Origin: Cricetomys ansorgei
Lineage: Eukaryota > Chordata > Mammalia > Rodentia > Nesomyidae
DNA length: 64,000 bases
NCBI GenBank assembly: GCA_026225945.1
Contig: JAMJFZ010003656.1
Location: 372,001 to 436,000 of the forward strand
Direction of reading: 5' to 3'
Part shown: piece after piece, positions 45,671 through 57,399 of the stretch
How the letters are laid out: every line of letters starts with the position of its first letter
Position numbering within the stretch: the stretch's first letter is position 1
Made by a program: the position numbers and the translations under genes
Notes under the pieces: generated by a model
What the model saw: the letters and a program-made list of their open reading frames with translations, nothing else
The model's database searches: none
What the model was told of the DNA's origin: nothing

Positions 45671-46719
45671 AGCTATGCAACAGAGGAAAAGGAGGATCCT
45701 GAGCCAGAGCTTGTCCCACTAAGCCCTGAGCTCCTGACTCTGGGCCAGGTCTTTGTTGGGCTTGAGAACTGCTTTGTCCACAAGTGGTGATACTGCTGGA
45801 CCAACATACCCCCTGATAACCCTGGGCTGAAGTTGGAGAACTTAAGAGTATTCAATTCATTCTTGGAAAGGTGGGATAGCAGCTGGTTGGGTAGGGGGCA
45901 GTAGGGAAAACTCCTGAGCAGGCTGGCCAGAACTGTAGCCCCTGGAAGGGGAACTGGCAGGAGGTAGAAACTGACTTGGGGAGAGTTATTTTAGAGGCTT
46001 GGTAAGAAAAGGAAGGAAGTATACAAGGTGAGAGCCAGGGTCCACTCTGTATGAAGGTACTTCTTAATTTGTTTGAAGAACTTGAAGTATGGGTAATTGC
46101 CAATTCCCCTCTCTCTTACTTTCAGCCTTCTGAAAGCATCCCACCTTCTGTGGGCCTTGCAGAGGGTAGGTGGCTTTGTATATCCCTCCCTAGTCTGCAG
46201 ACTTTCCCATTGGTGCTTTGGAAGTCATTGAGGCCCAAGTATTTCTAGCACATTTTTATGCTGCCTTTTTATGAACTATGGCCTTTCTAACTTCTGCCTC
46301 TTATGTATTAGATTCTCCAAATCTCCAAGAACTCTTCCTTTACTCTCAGTATGTGGAAACAGCTCCAGAGCCTGCCTGGTCACAATTTCCAGGTAGAGGG
46401 ATATGCTGAGCTATTGCAGAAGTCTGAATAGCCTGGCCTTCTGCATATATTTAACCACTGCAGAATTAATTGGGGCAGGATGAGCAGACACAGACTGTAT
46501 TTGGGGAGGAGGTGCAGCTTCATTCTTCTAGATGGTTACAAAAATAATCCAACTCATGTGATTGTTTATTTTTTGAGGAGAGGGAAGGGATTCTGTACTT
46601 CCTTGTGAATAACAAAGATTGCACTGAAGTAAATAGTTACACTAATAATTAACAGAATGAAACAGAAACTGGACTTTTTGGTATTCAATCACAATTTTGA
46701 GGCTACTGTAGGCTGCATA

Positions 46720-46792
46720 GCAAGTTCCAGTTTGGCCCAGGCTATACAATAAGAAACTGTCTCAAAAATAAAAGAAAAAGGGAGAAGAAACA
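46720..46792 (+). repeat. B1-like 3' fragment
   Basis: GGCTGCATAGCAAGTTCCAG then AGAAACTGTCTCAAAAATAA. Confidence 0.5.
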
Positions 46793-46871
46793 ATATTTTT
46801 ATCTCTCTGTGCCAGTTTTTGTATTGGTAAGCTGAACCCTGTTCTTTCAAATTAAATTATATCCAAATATC

Positions 46872-47185
46872 AGGCTGGGGAGATGATTCATTGTGTAATG
46901 CACTTGCCTTACAAGCATGAGGACTTGAGCTTGAAACTCCAGAATCCATGTACATACATATCATACAAATGCTCCTATGGCAAAATGTGAGGTGGAAACA
47001 AGAGAATCCTCAGAAGCTCATGGGCCAATTACCATAGTGTGCAGAGAAGCAAACAAAAGTCCCTGTCTTATGCAAGGTAGAAGGCAAGCTCTGATATCCA
47101 AGGTTGTTTCTGAACTATGCACATGCACTGTGGCATGTGTGCTTGCACTCACATGCAAACATGTATATGCACGTGTGCTAGTGCG

Positions 47186-47218
<33 letters not shown>

Positions 47219-47230
47219 CACAAATACTAA
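46872..47230 (+). repeat. B3/B2-type SINE with (CA)n
   Basis: GGCTGGGGAGATGATTCATT head. The B2-like tail side runs into GCGCACACAC repeats at 47181-47219. Confidence 0.65.
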
Positions 47231-48159
47231 ATACTATCCAATTCAGACTATGAAATTATTTTCTTAAAATGAAATATATCCAGTTTTTTGTACATTTATC
47301 GCAGATAATTTCAAGAAAAGTTACTAGAGTATCAACAGTGAAATCGTTATTGGTGTATGCATGACCTAGTAACTGGGTACAAACAGTGCTTAATCAGGGC
47401 TCCACTTCAGGCTGTTTGTCTGCTCTGCTGTGGCATACATGAGAGTATGTCTGTGTCCTCCTCCCTATACCCATATTACTAGGGACCTCTGGTTTAAAGC
47501 CCATCTGACTGTGTATCCTGCATTGGAGGAAACAGGAGAGCCTTATTTATAAGTGGATTTCAAATCTGCTCTAGTCACCTGAGAATGGGTAGAACTAGCC
47601 AAAGGGATGGTGAGTGTTGCTGGGCCATTAGGTGGCATCAGAGAGCACATTATCACTTCAGAATTGTGAATGACAGGCCAGCTAGCCTCTAGATGTGTCT
47701 GTTTCTTATTAATACAATTCCAGCTGTATGTCCCAGCATCTGAAATGCTAACTAGCCTGATGCACTTGATTACCAAATGTGTTCATGGTGTGCCAGGAAA
47801 TTCAGAGGGTGTGAAAACAACCACATGCATTTTAGGAAAATTTCACTGCCCTTGGTAGACCTTGGAATTTTCAGTGATTGCATATAGAAATATGACTCTT
47901 TTCTTTGTATATCTTCATTTGATTATTTAAAAAAATAGCCCCAGTAAGCATGGTAATCTTAAGTCTTCTTGAAATCCTCAGTATTCTTGCAATCATCAGT
48001 TATCCTTTTTTATTGTTTGTCTTCATTTGTTTACTTCAAAGAGTTCCAGTAAGTATCTCAATTGTTGAAATTGACTCTATATTGAAATTGACACATCTAT
48101 CGGTATGTTGTCTTTTAAATAGCAATAGTGTTATTATCAATGAGTGTTTTTGTGTGTAT

Positions 48160-48320
48160 GATGTGTATGTGCCACTGTGTAGTTGTGGAGGCCAGAGGAC
48201 AGCCCGTGAAGTCTGTATTCTCCTTCCATCTTTATGTGGGTTCTAGGGGTCAAACTCAGGTTCTCTGGCTTGTGTGGCAAGTACCTTTTTCTAGTTGAGC
48301 CATCTTGTTAGCCCTGTGTA
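48160..48320 (-). repeat. B2/B3-type SINE
   Basis: Complement with GTTGTGGAGGCCAGAGGACA, GGGGTCAAACTCAGGTTCTC and TTGAGCCATCTTGTTAGCCC. Confidence 0.8.
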
Positions 48321-48634
48321 TTGTCCTTTTAAGGACCTTCTGGATTGTTTTTCATTTCCTCATGACCTCACAGAGCATAGTCCATTATACATATACACTT
48401 CTCAAAGATATGAACCAAGAGATGCATTTTGTCTTACTTTTTAAAGTCTATTTCCTCTAGTCTTGGAGAACTATTCCTAGCTACCTTGCACACAAACATC
48501 CTCCTAGGTGCTGTGGAGAGCCCTCTTCCATAACATCAGGCTCTGGTTCTGACATGCTAAGAAGGATTCTTATGTAGCTTTCTTCAGACAGCTAGGAAAA
48601 AGTTACAGCCTTTCCAAAATCACCCTCAAATTCC

Positions 48635-48775
48635 TTAGGGTCTTCTGCAGTGAACTCAGACTTGCTGGGAACTTACTATGTAGCCCAAGCTAGACTCCAA
48701 CTTGCAGCAATGCTCCTGCCTCAGCTTCCTGAGTGCTAGGATTATAGGCAAGAGCTACCACACCTGGCTCAATTC
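48635..48775 (-). repeat. B1-type SINE, diverged
   Basis: Complement with TATGTAGCCCAAGCTAGACT, TGAGTGCTAGGATTATAGGC and CCACACCTGGCTC. Confidence 0.7.
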
Positions 48776-49611
48776 TGTTACTTGAGCTAATCACCTTTAA
48801 TGAGCTCACACTGAAAAGGAAGGAGCAAAAATCCAACTAATGGGAATGTAGGGTAGCCAAAATGTTACAGCCATTTTTAATCTATTGCACATTTTGTAAA
48901 AATAAATTTATTACAACTGTTTTAGAATTTGCTTACTCATCATAGTTTTCCTGGGAATTATGCTCACATAATTCTCAAGCTAGTATCTCAAGGCATGGTA
49001 CTGCAGAGGTGTAAATACTGTCATCATAGGTGAGGCATTTTCTTTACTTAGCCATACTTTCCCTCCCCTGTGCCCTCACATTCAGAGAGTCTAATTTATT
49101 TCTCTTACCAGTTAACCAAAAAGAAAGATGAGAGAAGTTATAGATACTGTAACATAGGAAAACTCAGCAGAAAATGAAGTGCATGTGGCTAGAGCTATCT
49201 TTATGAAGATTTTGAAGAACTCTATGGGGTACATTCCTGATTTTGTAATTCCTTCTGAAGTTTGATGAATTTCACCATTGTATTCTTTTTCTGGTTTCTG
49301 GAAAATGATCATAAAGTCAACATAGTTTTTTTGCCCCTTGCATATTCATTAAAATTATACAAATCATTAAAAGGTTTATGTTATAATGCTTTTCAGTTTT
49401 ATCTTGAAAGATATTCTTTATTGTATAACATTCTTTAATTTTTTTTTTGCCTATGGTAGAAAATGTCTAGCCTATTAATTACCTAATGATGTTCAGTGGA
49501 TTCTTTTTCCATTCTTAATTGGCTCAAAAACTGTCTACTGTGGAGTCATTTCTGTCTTAAATTGGAGCACTGAGAAGTAAAGGTAGCTTCATGCAGTGAC
49601 TTTGGAGTTGA

Positions 49612-49715
49612 AGGGACCTTGGGACTCCTGAGGACTCAGGAAGTAGAGGCACGAGGATCAGAAGTTCTAGACCAACCTAGGTTACATAAGTCGTTGTCTC
49701 CAAAAAAAGCTTTTA
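49612..49715 (+). repeat. B1-like fragment
   Basis: CTCAGGAAGTAGAGGCACGA, AGACCAACCTAGGTTACATA and GTCGTTGTCTCCAAAAAAAG; the 5' part is absent. Confidence 0.55.
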
Positions 49716-49995
49716 ATTTTTTAAACAACAATAAGCTTGTCCATTTATGGAGGAGTAAACTAAAAAGACTAACGGCTGCTTTAGAGCCTATGATTCCCAG
49801 TCTCTATCATGGTAATTTGGTCATTAACGACCATCTGAAATAATGTGCCTATATACAGTAGGAAGCAGCTGTAAGCCATGCTGTGTGCTGGGTACCAACA
49901 GATGCCTCTAGTTTCCTTTGTTGAGTTCCTGCTGTTGTCCCAGACAGGAAGGTATCTAGTGTGTGAAGGCCCTCAGTGTCTGCATTCTTTTCTAG

Positions 49996-50127
49996 GAAAA
50001 GTGATCCGAGTTGGAGGCCTCACTCCTGGCATGCCACCAAGTTCTTTGATGTCCACCCTGAGCCAGCAGCCTCACCGTTTCTGAATGCCAGTGGTTCCTC
50101 TTCTTGGAAGAGCCAGCACCAGACTAG
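49996..50127 (+). CDS. Shroom2: Shroom2 exon 3: linker after the PDZ domain
   Basis: A 132-base exon between CATTCTTTTCTAG and GTAGGT. One base completes the Arg codon begun on exon 2 and two bases (AG) are carried to exon 4, so both borders are phase 2. It encodes [19 protein letters not shown] followed by a Pro/Ala/Ser-rich stretch ending SWKSQHQT. Human SHROOM2 has [11 protein letters not shown] at the same place, which fixes the identity. No catalytic or named domain is known for this segment; it links the PDZ to the serine-rich central region. A longer frame starting at 49878 in the intron is spurious. Confidence 0.95.
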
Positions 50128-50592
50128 GTAGGTGCTATTTCTGAGACCAGACATCATGTTTGATCTGTGTAACTGTAACATTCTGTGAGTACTCAGAAAC
50201 TCTTGTGAGTGTCTTGACTTCAGCAAAGTCAAGGCCACCGATGCTCAGTTAGGATTAGAACTGAATATTTCACTGAACCCACAAATATCTGATATAGAAA
50301 ACAGAAAATTAAATGGCATGACAAAGGATGAACAAGCTGTTTTTTTTTTAATTTCTTATGGGTGCTTCTTGAGGAAGCTTCAGTGTTTATTCTTCTTGTG
50401 GGATCCCTTTGGGACTGTCAAGTGGGATATCAAGGAGTTGGTGGCTCTGAATCTAGCAGGGTGGATTTCTATAGCATCCCCGTGTGATCTTCTTGTCTCT
50501 TAACTCCAAAGTACTAGGGTTATAGGTGTGTGCAATGAAATACTTTACTTTTAAAAACAATTTTATTTTTATTACTTTTAATAATAATAATA

Positions 50593-50642
50593 GTGTGTGT
50601 GTGTGTGTGTGTGTGGTGTGTGTGGTGTGTGGTGTGTGTGTA
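50593..50642. repeat. (GT)n microsatellite
   Basis: GT units interrupted by GGTGT. Confidence 0.95.
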
Positions 50643-50727
50643 TAACATGTACTCTCTTTCTGCATGAGAGAAAACATGTACCACCTACCTCCCCACCCTG
50701 ACAATCTTTCTCCTCTTCCTCCTCCTT

Positions 50728-50935
50728 GTTTTTGAGATAGGGTCTCACTATATATGGCCGTAGACCAGGTTGTCCTAGAACTAGTGGCCATCTTCTTGCC
50801 TCAGCCTTCCAGATATTAGGATCATAGGTGTACACCACCACATATAGTTCCTTTCCCCCGTCCCCAGTTAAAGATGGAACCCAGTGTCCCTTGCACACTA
50901 GACAAGTGCTCTACCAATGTTATATTCCCAGCTCA
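50728..50935 (-). repeat. B4-type SINE (B1-like plus ID-like)
   Basis: B1 complement (TTGTTTTTGAGATAGGGTCT to TACACCACCACATATAG) followed by an ID complement (ACAAGTGCTCTACCAATGTT). Confidence 0.75.
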
Positions 50936-51825
50936 GTGATCCCTCTTCTTCACATAACCATCTCAAATTCCATTGAGGCTGTTAGTAAATGCTTCTCTGA
51001 TAACAGATTGCAGAGTATAGTACTAATGTGATGTAAAGGAAGTACTCTTCAGATGGAGTATTGCATATTATTCACATCAACAAGATTGGGTGGTATTTGG
51101 ATCCCAGGATCATTTTGAACCACAGATTCTCAAATGAGTAGTAAAACAGGGTGAAAAATATGCCTCATGTTTCCTCATTGAAGTGACTTGAAGTAATAAA
51201 ACCTTCCACTTACCAGTTTAGCCAGTCACTTCATTAGAGAAACAGCCATGCTGCCCATATCTATGTAGAAACTGGGCTTAGTGCTATATATATCTGGATG
51301 GATTTAGGTCTTCAGTTGTAGTAAATGGTCAGGTATGTGTCCTATTCTATTTAAGTCTGTCATTAAAGAAAACGGTGTCAAAGCCAAGTAGTTATCTGTC
51401 ACCCTCAGATGACTTACCATCTTTACCGTAATTGCAGTTTTATTTTTCATCCTCACTCTCCAATACAACCACAACTTTGATCTTTTTTCATGAAGCATGG
51501 AAGTCCGTCTTTAAGGGAAGCATTTAACATCCTATAAGTAGTTTTACCAGTACATGCTCTTAAACAGTGAAGTACCATAGAAATGTTAATTCAGACATTG
51601 CCTGTATCACTGTGAGCATAAATGTAGTAGCATTGAAAATGATCTTTAAAAGGCACTCAGATTAACAATCTTTTCATTGTGCCCTCAGAAGTGCCCTCTC
51701 CCCCTAGTTCCTGAACACTTACTGTTGAGTATCATCTTCTTCCTCCATGGAAGACAGCTACACTCACAAGGCTGTTGTCCTTAGATCTTGTTCTTTGCAA
51801 ACCTTTGTGTTTCTTCTCGTTGCAG

Positions 51826-54297
51826 TTCTTCCTCCTATGATCTGTCAGGCTCATGGGAGCACACAAGCCTACAGCGCACTTCTGACCACTTCAGCTCCGT
51901 GGGCAGCATAGACAGCCTGGACCATAACTCCCAGCTTTACCCATCTGGACACCTCTCATCTGCCAAGTCCAACAGCAGCATTGATCACCTGGGTAGCCAC
52001 AGCAAGCGAGACTCGGCTTATGGCTCCTTTTCCACCTGTTCCAGCACCCCTGACCACACCTTGCCCAAGGCCGATTCCTCTTCCACTGAGAACATTCTCT
52101 ACAAAGTTGGCCTCTGGGAGGCCTCCAGGCCAGGCAGCAGCCGGCAAAGCCAAGCTGCAAGTGATCCTCAGGGACTGCAGGACAAGCCCCCATGTTTCAC
52201 ACCCAGGGTTCCTGGGAACAGCAGTAAAAGCCCAAGACCAGAGGATAATGTTGAATCCAAAATAGCCACTTCTGGGAGATCCAATTTTGGGCCTGTCTGG
52301 TATGTTCCTGACAAGAAAAAAGCTCCTTCTTCTCCTCCCCCTCTTGCACCTCCTTTGCGCAGTGATAGCTTTGCTGTGGCAGCCAAGGGCCATGAAAAGG
52401 TACGGGGCCCTCTGTTCTCAGATGTGGCTAGTACGCAGCATTTTACCACCCTGCCCCATATGCAACCCCGAGGGGATCGTAGACTGGAAACTACTGATCG
52501 GCAGTGGAGGCTGGCACACACAAGCAATGTCAAGGAAACAGGAAGTTTGGGTTACCAACCAGAAGGCCACCTGGACTGCCGTTGGCTATGCTCTGATGAT
52601 AGAGCAGGTGGACCCTCAGGGACTTCGAGCAGGCTCCAGTTCTCCCTGTCCAGCACAGATGGACACTTCCTGAAGTCTTACCATGGAACCCAGCACTCAC
52701 GGCAGTGCAGTGACGAAAGTCTGAGGATTTCTTCATCACCAAGGGAGCTTCCTCATATGACTTCTAGTGGAAGTCACCAGGAGCATCCTGCACCATCCCA
52801 AGATGACAGCCCTGCTCAGGTGAGGTGGCCTGGTTCTGCCAACCAGAAGCTGGATGACAGAGGGCGGAGCCACTATTTTTCTGCGCCCCCAAGGCAGCCT
52901 GCGCAGGGGGTGCCCAGGTTGTGATACCCCGAGGTGACTATTGGCATTCAGACACAACTCCTGTGGACCTTGAATATCCTCTCTTGCGCCCGATGAGCCA
53001 GAGGTGCTACCTACAGCAGCATGAGGAAACCCTGGCTTCTCATGAAAGAGAGGGGTATCACCAGCTGGATACAGGGATTGAAGGCTGCTGCTCAGGAATT
53101 CAAGAGCCTCCTAGAGCCAGCCACACTATCAAAGCTGGTCTGCAGTGTCCTGGTGATGACTTCAAGTTGATGGATGGAGACAGTGGAAGAATTTCTCGTC
53201 AGAGGACACCCATGCTGCACTCTCTGACCCAAGATGGGGCATGGAGACACGAGAACAGCAAGGATTGTGGAAATGAGAAGCCACCACTGCTTAATACCCA
53301 AATGGGTAAACCCACACGGAGGAGTGACCGTTTTGCCACAACACTGAGGAATGAGATCCAGATGCGCAGAGCAAAGCTGCAGAAAAGCAAGAGCACGGCA
53401 ACATTGGCTGGAGACAGTGAGGCAGAAGATGGTGTTGGAGACTGGAGAACTGATGTGGGTGCTGTCCCAGAAGGTTCCTTCCCCAGCACCTATAAAGAGC
53501 ACCTGAAGGAGGCCCAGACACGCGTCCTGAAGGCCACCTCCTTCCAACGCCGCGATTTAGATCCAACCCCAGCAGATCAGTATCCAGGACCACCAGAACA
53601 CAGAACTTATGACCACACTGCCTCATCTTCTTTATCTTCTTTCTCTGGGGAGCCAGATTCTGTCCCCTGCCTCTGTGAGGCAGGTCTGCCCAAGCCACCC
53701 TCTTCAGGAGGTGGTGTGCCCCACATTCTTCGAATTGGAGGCCGGAAACGGTTCACAGCAGAGCAGAAACTGAAATCCTACTCTGAGCCAGAGAAAATGA
53801 ATGAAGTGGGGCTCCCAGGTAACCACAGTCCTCATCCTAATGTCAGAACACCTGAGGATACTGTGGGTACATTTGCTGACAGGTGGAAGTTTTTTGAGGA
53901 AACAAGCAAATCTCTTCTCCAGAGGCCAAGCCACAGGCAGCCTCTCTGTGGGCTCCCAAGAGAGAAGGCTGAGAGGACACAGACAGCAGGCCGCGAGTGT
54001 GAGAGTACTGAGCCCTGTTTCCAGAAGAGGTCACGGGCTACCTCCTGTGGAGAGATCCTCAGTGATGACAGAAAAGGAGAGAAGGCCTCAGAGAAATTGA
54101 ACCCACCCAGAAGGCTTGGAACCTTCGCAGAATATCAAGCATCATGGAAGGAACAGAGGAAACCTCTGGAAGCCAGGAGTTCTAGTCGATACCATTCAGC
54201 AGATGATATACTGGATGCTGGTCTAGACCAGCAGCAGAAGCCACAGTACATTCATGAACGGTCCCGATCATCACCGTCCACAGATCACTACTCACAG
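51826..54297 (+). CDS. Shroom2: Shroom2 exon 4: central region and ASD1, with a frame break
   Basis: A 2472-base exon between CTTCTCGTTGCAG and GTATGC. The first T completes a Ser codon from exon 3; the end is phase 0 after CAG. Before the break, codons run from 51827 through [39 protein letters not shown] and [17 protein letters not shown] with a short proline stretch, all close to human SHROOM2. After it (frame of 52921) come [20 protein letters not shown] and then ASD1 (about 53740-54297): [65 protein letters not shown] and [14 protein letters not shown]1 binds F-actin in Shroom proteins. The frame shifts between about 52886 and 52920; unshifted reading stops at TGA 52922-52924. Border phases require a length of 3n+1, and 2472 is one base short. 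Past the donor the frame runs to a stop at 54384. Confidence 0.93.
52820..52917 (+). other. Shroom2: Possible 98-base cryptic intron inside exon 4
   Basis: CAG|GTGAGG at 52817-52825 is a strong donor and GCCCAG|GTT at 52912-52920 a possible acceptor. Removing the 98 bases joins frame 2 (codon CAG 52817-52819) to frame 1 (codon GTT 52918) in phase 0. Nearer AGs (52896-52897, 52905-52906) would not restore the frame. The pyrimidine tract (CTATTTTTCTGCGCCCCC) is interrupted before the acceptor, and the human protein keeps this stretch as coding, so normal use is unlikely. Confidence 0.25.
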
Positions 54298-54669
54298 GTA
54301 TGCAGTATAAGCCATGACCTAGCTTGCACTGAGCACAACCTTAAGATACTTGGGGCACACCCAACATATGTGACGGCTCACTAAGGTACAAGAGTGTCAT
54401 TTCTAGTTTGAAAGATAAGGGGGTGAAATTGCTTCCAGCACTATCATTTTAGGTGCCATATTTATGCAAATGCATCCCTTTCATTCCCAGCTCTCTCTTC
54501 CTAACTTTTACTTCACTATCTTTGTACTTAATTAGCTTATATCTACTTTCATGCTAAGCTAAGAATTTTGGGTGCTGGGAGATTATAGGAAGCAGTCACT
54601 TTATCTAATGAAGTGAAAATGAGTGCTTTGTTTAAAGGCTTAACATACACTAGTCATTTCTTTAAAGAT

Positions 54670-54850
54670 TTTATTTTCATGCATACGTATGTGTGTATGC
54701 CACATGTGTGCTAGTGCCTGTAGAGGCTAGATGGAACTCCTGGAGCTGGAGTTACAGGAGGTTGCGAGCTGCCCAATGTGGGTGCTGGTAACCAAACTCC
54801 AGTCCTCTCTAAGAGCAGCAATGACCGCACTGAACCATTTCTCCAGCACA
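54670..54850 (-). repeat. B2-type SINE
   Basis: Complement: CTGGAGCTGGAGTTACAGGA, GTGGGTGCTGGTAACCAAAC and ACTGAACCATTTCTCCAGC. Confidence 0.85.
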
Positions 54851-55069
54851 CCACACCTAGCCACTTTTTAAATATTGACATGGGGTGGAGTTAAATAATA
54901 AAATTTAAAAATTGATGTCATTTATTATTTAGTATTTGTTCTATATATGTTCTCATCCTCTCCCCCCCCATACACACACCTCCCTTTTATGATACCCAGG
55001 GTGGAACCTTGCACATTTTAGACAAGTAGTTTACAATGAAGCTGTACTCACAATCCTATTTTTATCTTT

Positions 55070-55465
55070 GTTTTCTTTTTCGAGACAGGCTCACTTTGTA
55101 ATTCAGACAAACCTTGAACTTGTGATCCTCTTGCCTCTGCCTCCTGAGTACTTGAGATTACTTGAGTACTTGAGATTACAAAACTACTCCGGTAAAATTT
55201 GTTTAGCGATGCATTAAACTAATGTACCCTTAGAGCTGAGAACCAGGGCCCTCTAGTTATTAGGCTATCATCTTACTTGAACTATGCTCTCAGCCCTTTT
55301 CCAGTTACTGTTTATGTTTTTGTCTTTGATATTTGAAACAGAGTTTCACTATAATTCAGGCTGTTCTGGAACTTTGTAGACCAGGCTGGTCTCAAACTTG
55401 CAACCCTCCTGCTTCTACTTCCCAAGTGTTAGAATTACAGGTGTGTACCAACCATATCAGGCCTT
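55070..55465 (-). repeat. B1, ID-like and B1 SINE fragments in series
   Basis: 55070-55165 B1 complement with a duplicated ACTTGAGATTACTTGAGT; 55205-55295 ID-like complement; 55310-55465 B1 complement (GTAGACCAGGCTGGTCTCAA). Confidence 0.6.
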
Positions 55466-56225
55466 CTTGCACTATTGTAAGGTAGTAGTTTTGATGTTTC
55501 AGTTAACTTTATGCTTTCTAGAAAACTATATATTCTTATCAGTACTTGAGTTTCCATTGTCAGTCACTTTCCCTGTCTTCCTCTTCCCCTGCCCTTCTCT
55601 GTGTTTTTTTCTGTGTGTCTGCTCTGTGGGAGGAATGTTGCAGCCTCATTTTCTTGTGAAAGAACTACCAGTAGCTTTCTTAGAAGATACCCACAATGTT
55701 GTGCATGGAAGGATAGTTGCCTGTTTGCTTTTGGTATTTGGTTACTGGAAATCCATGCAGACTCAGGGAGAGCTTGTTTCCGCTGTTGCTGCTCTCTGGT
55801 TTATCCAAGGTTCAGTGTGATCTCTGAGAACTCCATGCCTTCTCAGTCAGGAGTTAAGTATCCCAGCCCCCACAAGTCCTAGAGCGTGAGGTTTTACAGT
55901 GATGACTTGTGACCAGCTGTCTTTTATTGTGTTCCTTTTGGCCAGTTGTGTCACATGGTAACAGCCCTCACATAGGCATTCTGTTTCCTGCTTAGAACTG
56001 AAGTGGATGCAAGGGTCCTAGGTCAGTGGTCTCAATAAAGCGCCTTGTGGAGATGAACAGCCGTGTCCTGTGACCAGGTCTCAGTCTGAGACAACGGGCC
56101 TTGCCACAGGCATTGTGGGACAGGCACACAAAGTGAACCCACAAATGAGGGGTTTCATAATAACAGCCGTCTCAGGCATGCAGGCAGCTTGATGACTCTG
56201 TGTCTCATGGTGTTGCTCTTCACAG

Positions 56226-56326
56226 GAAGTGCCCGTTGAGCCAAACAGGCAGGCAGAGGACTCTGGTGGGCACAGAGAAGCACTTTCCTGTATACTGCAG
56301 ACCGAGGAGGGATGCTCTGCTCCAAG
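56226..56326 (+). CDS. Shroom2: Shroom2 exon 5
   Basis: A 101-base exon between GTTGCTCTTCACAG and GTAGGT, entered in phase 0 and left in phase 2. It reads [20 protein letters not shown], then about 13 more residues ending GCSAP plus two bases of Arg. The human protein continues after STDHYKQ with EASVELRRQAGD and later AEEGQSTPR, so position, ends and length agree although this part is poorly conserved. It follows ASD1 and has no recognisable domain. The next exon, which should start with one base completing the codon, is not in the window. Confidence 0.88.
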
Positions 56327-56794
56327 GTAGGTGAATTGCGGATTTTGGGGATTCCTGAAAAGTTGTGTTGAGGGTGAACATCCTTATAGAAAGGTGAATG
56401 CTAGGTTAACAGAACAAATTTGTTTTTTTGCAAATTGAGTGTGATTTCCACCACCACTGAGATCTTAGAGTTTGGAGGAAAGAGAACTTGTGTATTCTGT
56501 AGCTCTGCCCAAGGAGTCAGGGCAGTAATGGACTTTAAAATGGCTGTTACATTATAGGGACAAAGTAAATGGCCAGTTTAACATTCTTGAACAAAGTACT
56601 TAACTGAAGAGATACTTCTGCTGTCTGGCTCACAGCTGTGCTTGTGGGCCATGGTCTCAGAATTGTCAGAAAAGATTTCAACCAAGCTTTCTAAGTTGGG
56701 CTTACTTAATGAATTAACCTGAAGCTTTAAAATAGAAGTTATTTGACTCCCCAGAGTCAGTGTTGTCTGAAACAATCAATTCCAGATTGGTGTG

Positions 56795-56796
<2 letters not shown>

Positions 56797-56840
<44 letters not shown>
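56797..56840. repeat. (GT)n microsatellite
   Basis: About 21 GT units. Confidence 0.95.
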
Positions 56841-56842
<2 letters not shown>

Positions 56843-57384
56843 TTATTCAGCTGTACAGAGGCTGAATTTGATTAGATGTATATACAGTGTTGTCTTGCCC
56901 TTCCTGTGGAAGGAGAAAGTAAAGAGTGTATATCTGCAAATGTAGTATAACTGTGTTATAAGGGCTGGTGGAAGGGTAGAAATCAGCATGCACCACAGTC
57001 TTTCTTGAGTGAAGATTTTTCTAATGCCTTGTGTATCCTATGTGGCTGGTGTAATATACAAATGAAGCACTGACTTCAAAGCTCAAGGCCCCATTGCAGA
57101 AATAATCAATTTAGATGTATGCTTTCAAGAGCCTTATGTAATAGGGTCTTGTTTCATATGTTTTTCCACTAACTGTTGTTAGCCCTATTCAAAAATATCA
57201 CATTTATGCAGCTCTGAGGTGACTAGATTGATACTCTGTGTGCCCACCTCAAAAATCCCTGCAATTACTTAACAGTCTGCACAGCTAAACCAATGCACCC
57301 ATGGGTAAGAAAGGCTGCTGGATAATCCGCCTACAGAATTTAGCAGTGTCTGAGGAGGACAATTAGAGCTTTATTCCTGGTTTC

Positions 57385-57399
57385 TGAGTCAGTCACGTG
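57385..57399. promoter_or_regulatory. AP-1-like and E-box motifs in a repeat-poor stretch
   Basis: TGAGTCA (57385-57391) and palindromic CACGTG (57394-57399) are two bases apart, with GGATAATCC (OTX/CRX-like) nearby at about 57320. They sit in the most SINE-free part of the intron. Motif presence alone is weak evidence for an enhancer. Confidence 0.2.

Larger units (their letters stand above)
35826..49995 (+). other. Shroom2: Shroom2 intron 2
   Basis: A 14.2-kb intron between GTGAGA and TTCTTTTCTAG, joining two phase-2 borders. It holds the SINEs, microsatellites and LTR-like pieces listed separately. I recognise nothing in 37810-38210, 38290-39250, 39350-40095, 40230-40815, 41260-42165, 42840-43395, 43965-44745, 44890-45330, 45670-46715, 47235-48155 and 48780-49610. 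Open frames up to 153 codons (around 39770-40260) run through the GT/GA microsatellite. Confidence 0.9.
50128..51825 (+). other. Shroom2: Shroom2 intron 3
   Basis: A 1.7-kb intron between GTAGGT and TTCTTCTCGTTGCAG. It contains the GT microsatellite and B4 SINE listed separately. 50128-50490 and 50940-51825 show no recognisable repeat. Confidence 0.95.
54298..56225 (+). other. Shroom2: Shroom2 intron 4
   Basis: A 1.9-kb intron between GTATGC and TTGCTCTTCACAG, phase 0. Contains B2, B1 and ID-like SINEs (54670-55465). 54385-54665 and 55470-56225 show nothing recognisable. Confidence 0.93.

Noticed and set aside
51788..52924. A separate 378-codon gene ending at TGA 52924
   Set aside because: Its first codons are intronic (before the acceptor at 51825), the body is Shroom2, and the final residues follow the frame break.
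52921..54384. A separate 487-codon gene starting at GTG 52921
   Set aside because: It is the continuation of Shroom2 exon 4 in the shifted frame; GTG is not a start here, there is no promoter context, and the last 87 bases are intron 4.
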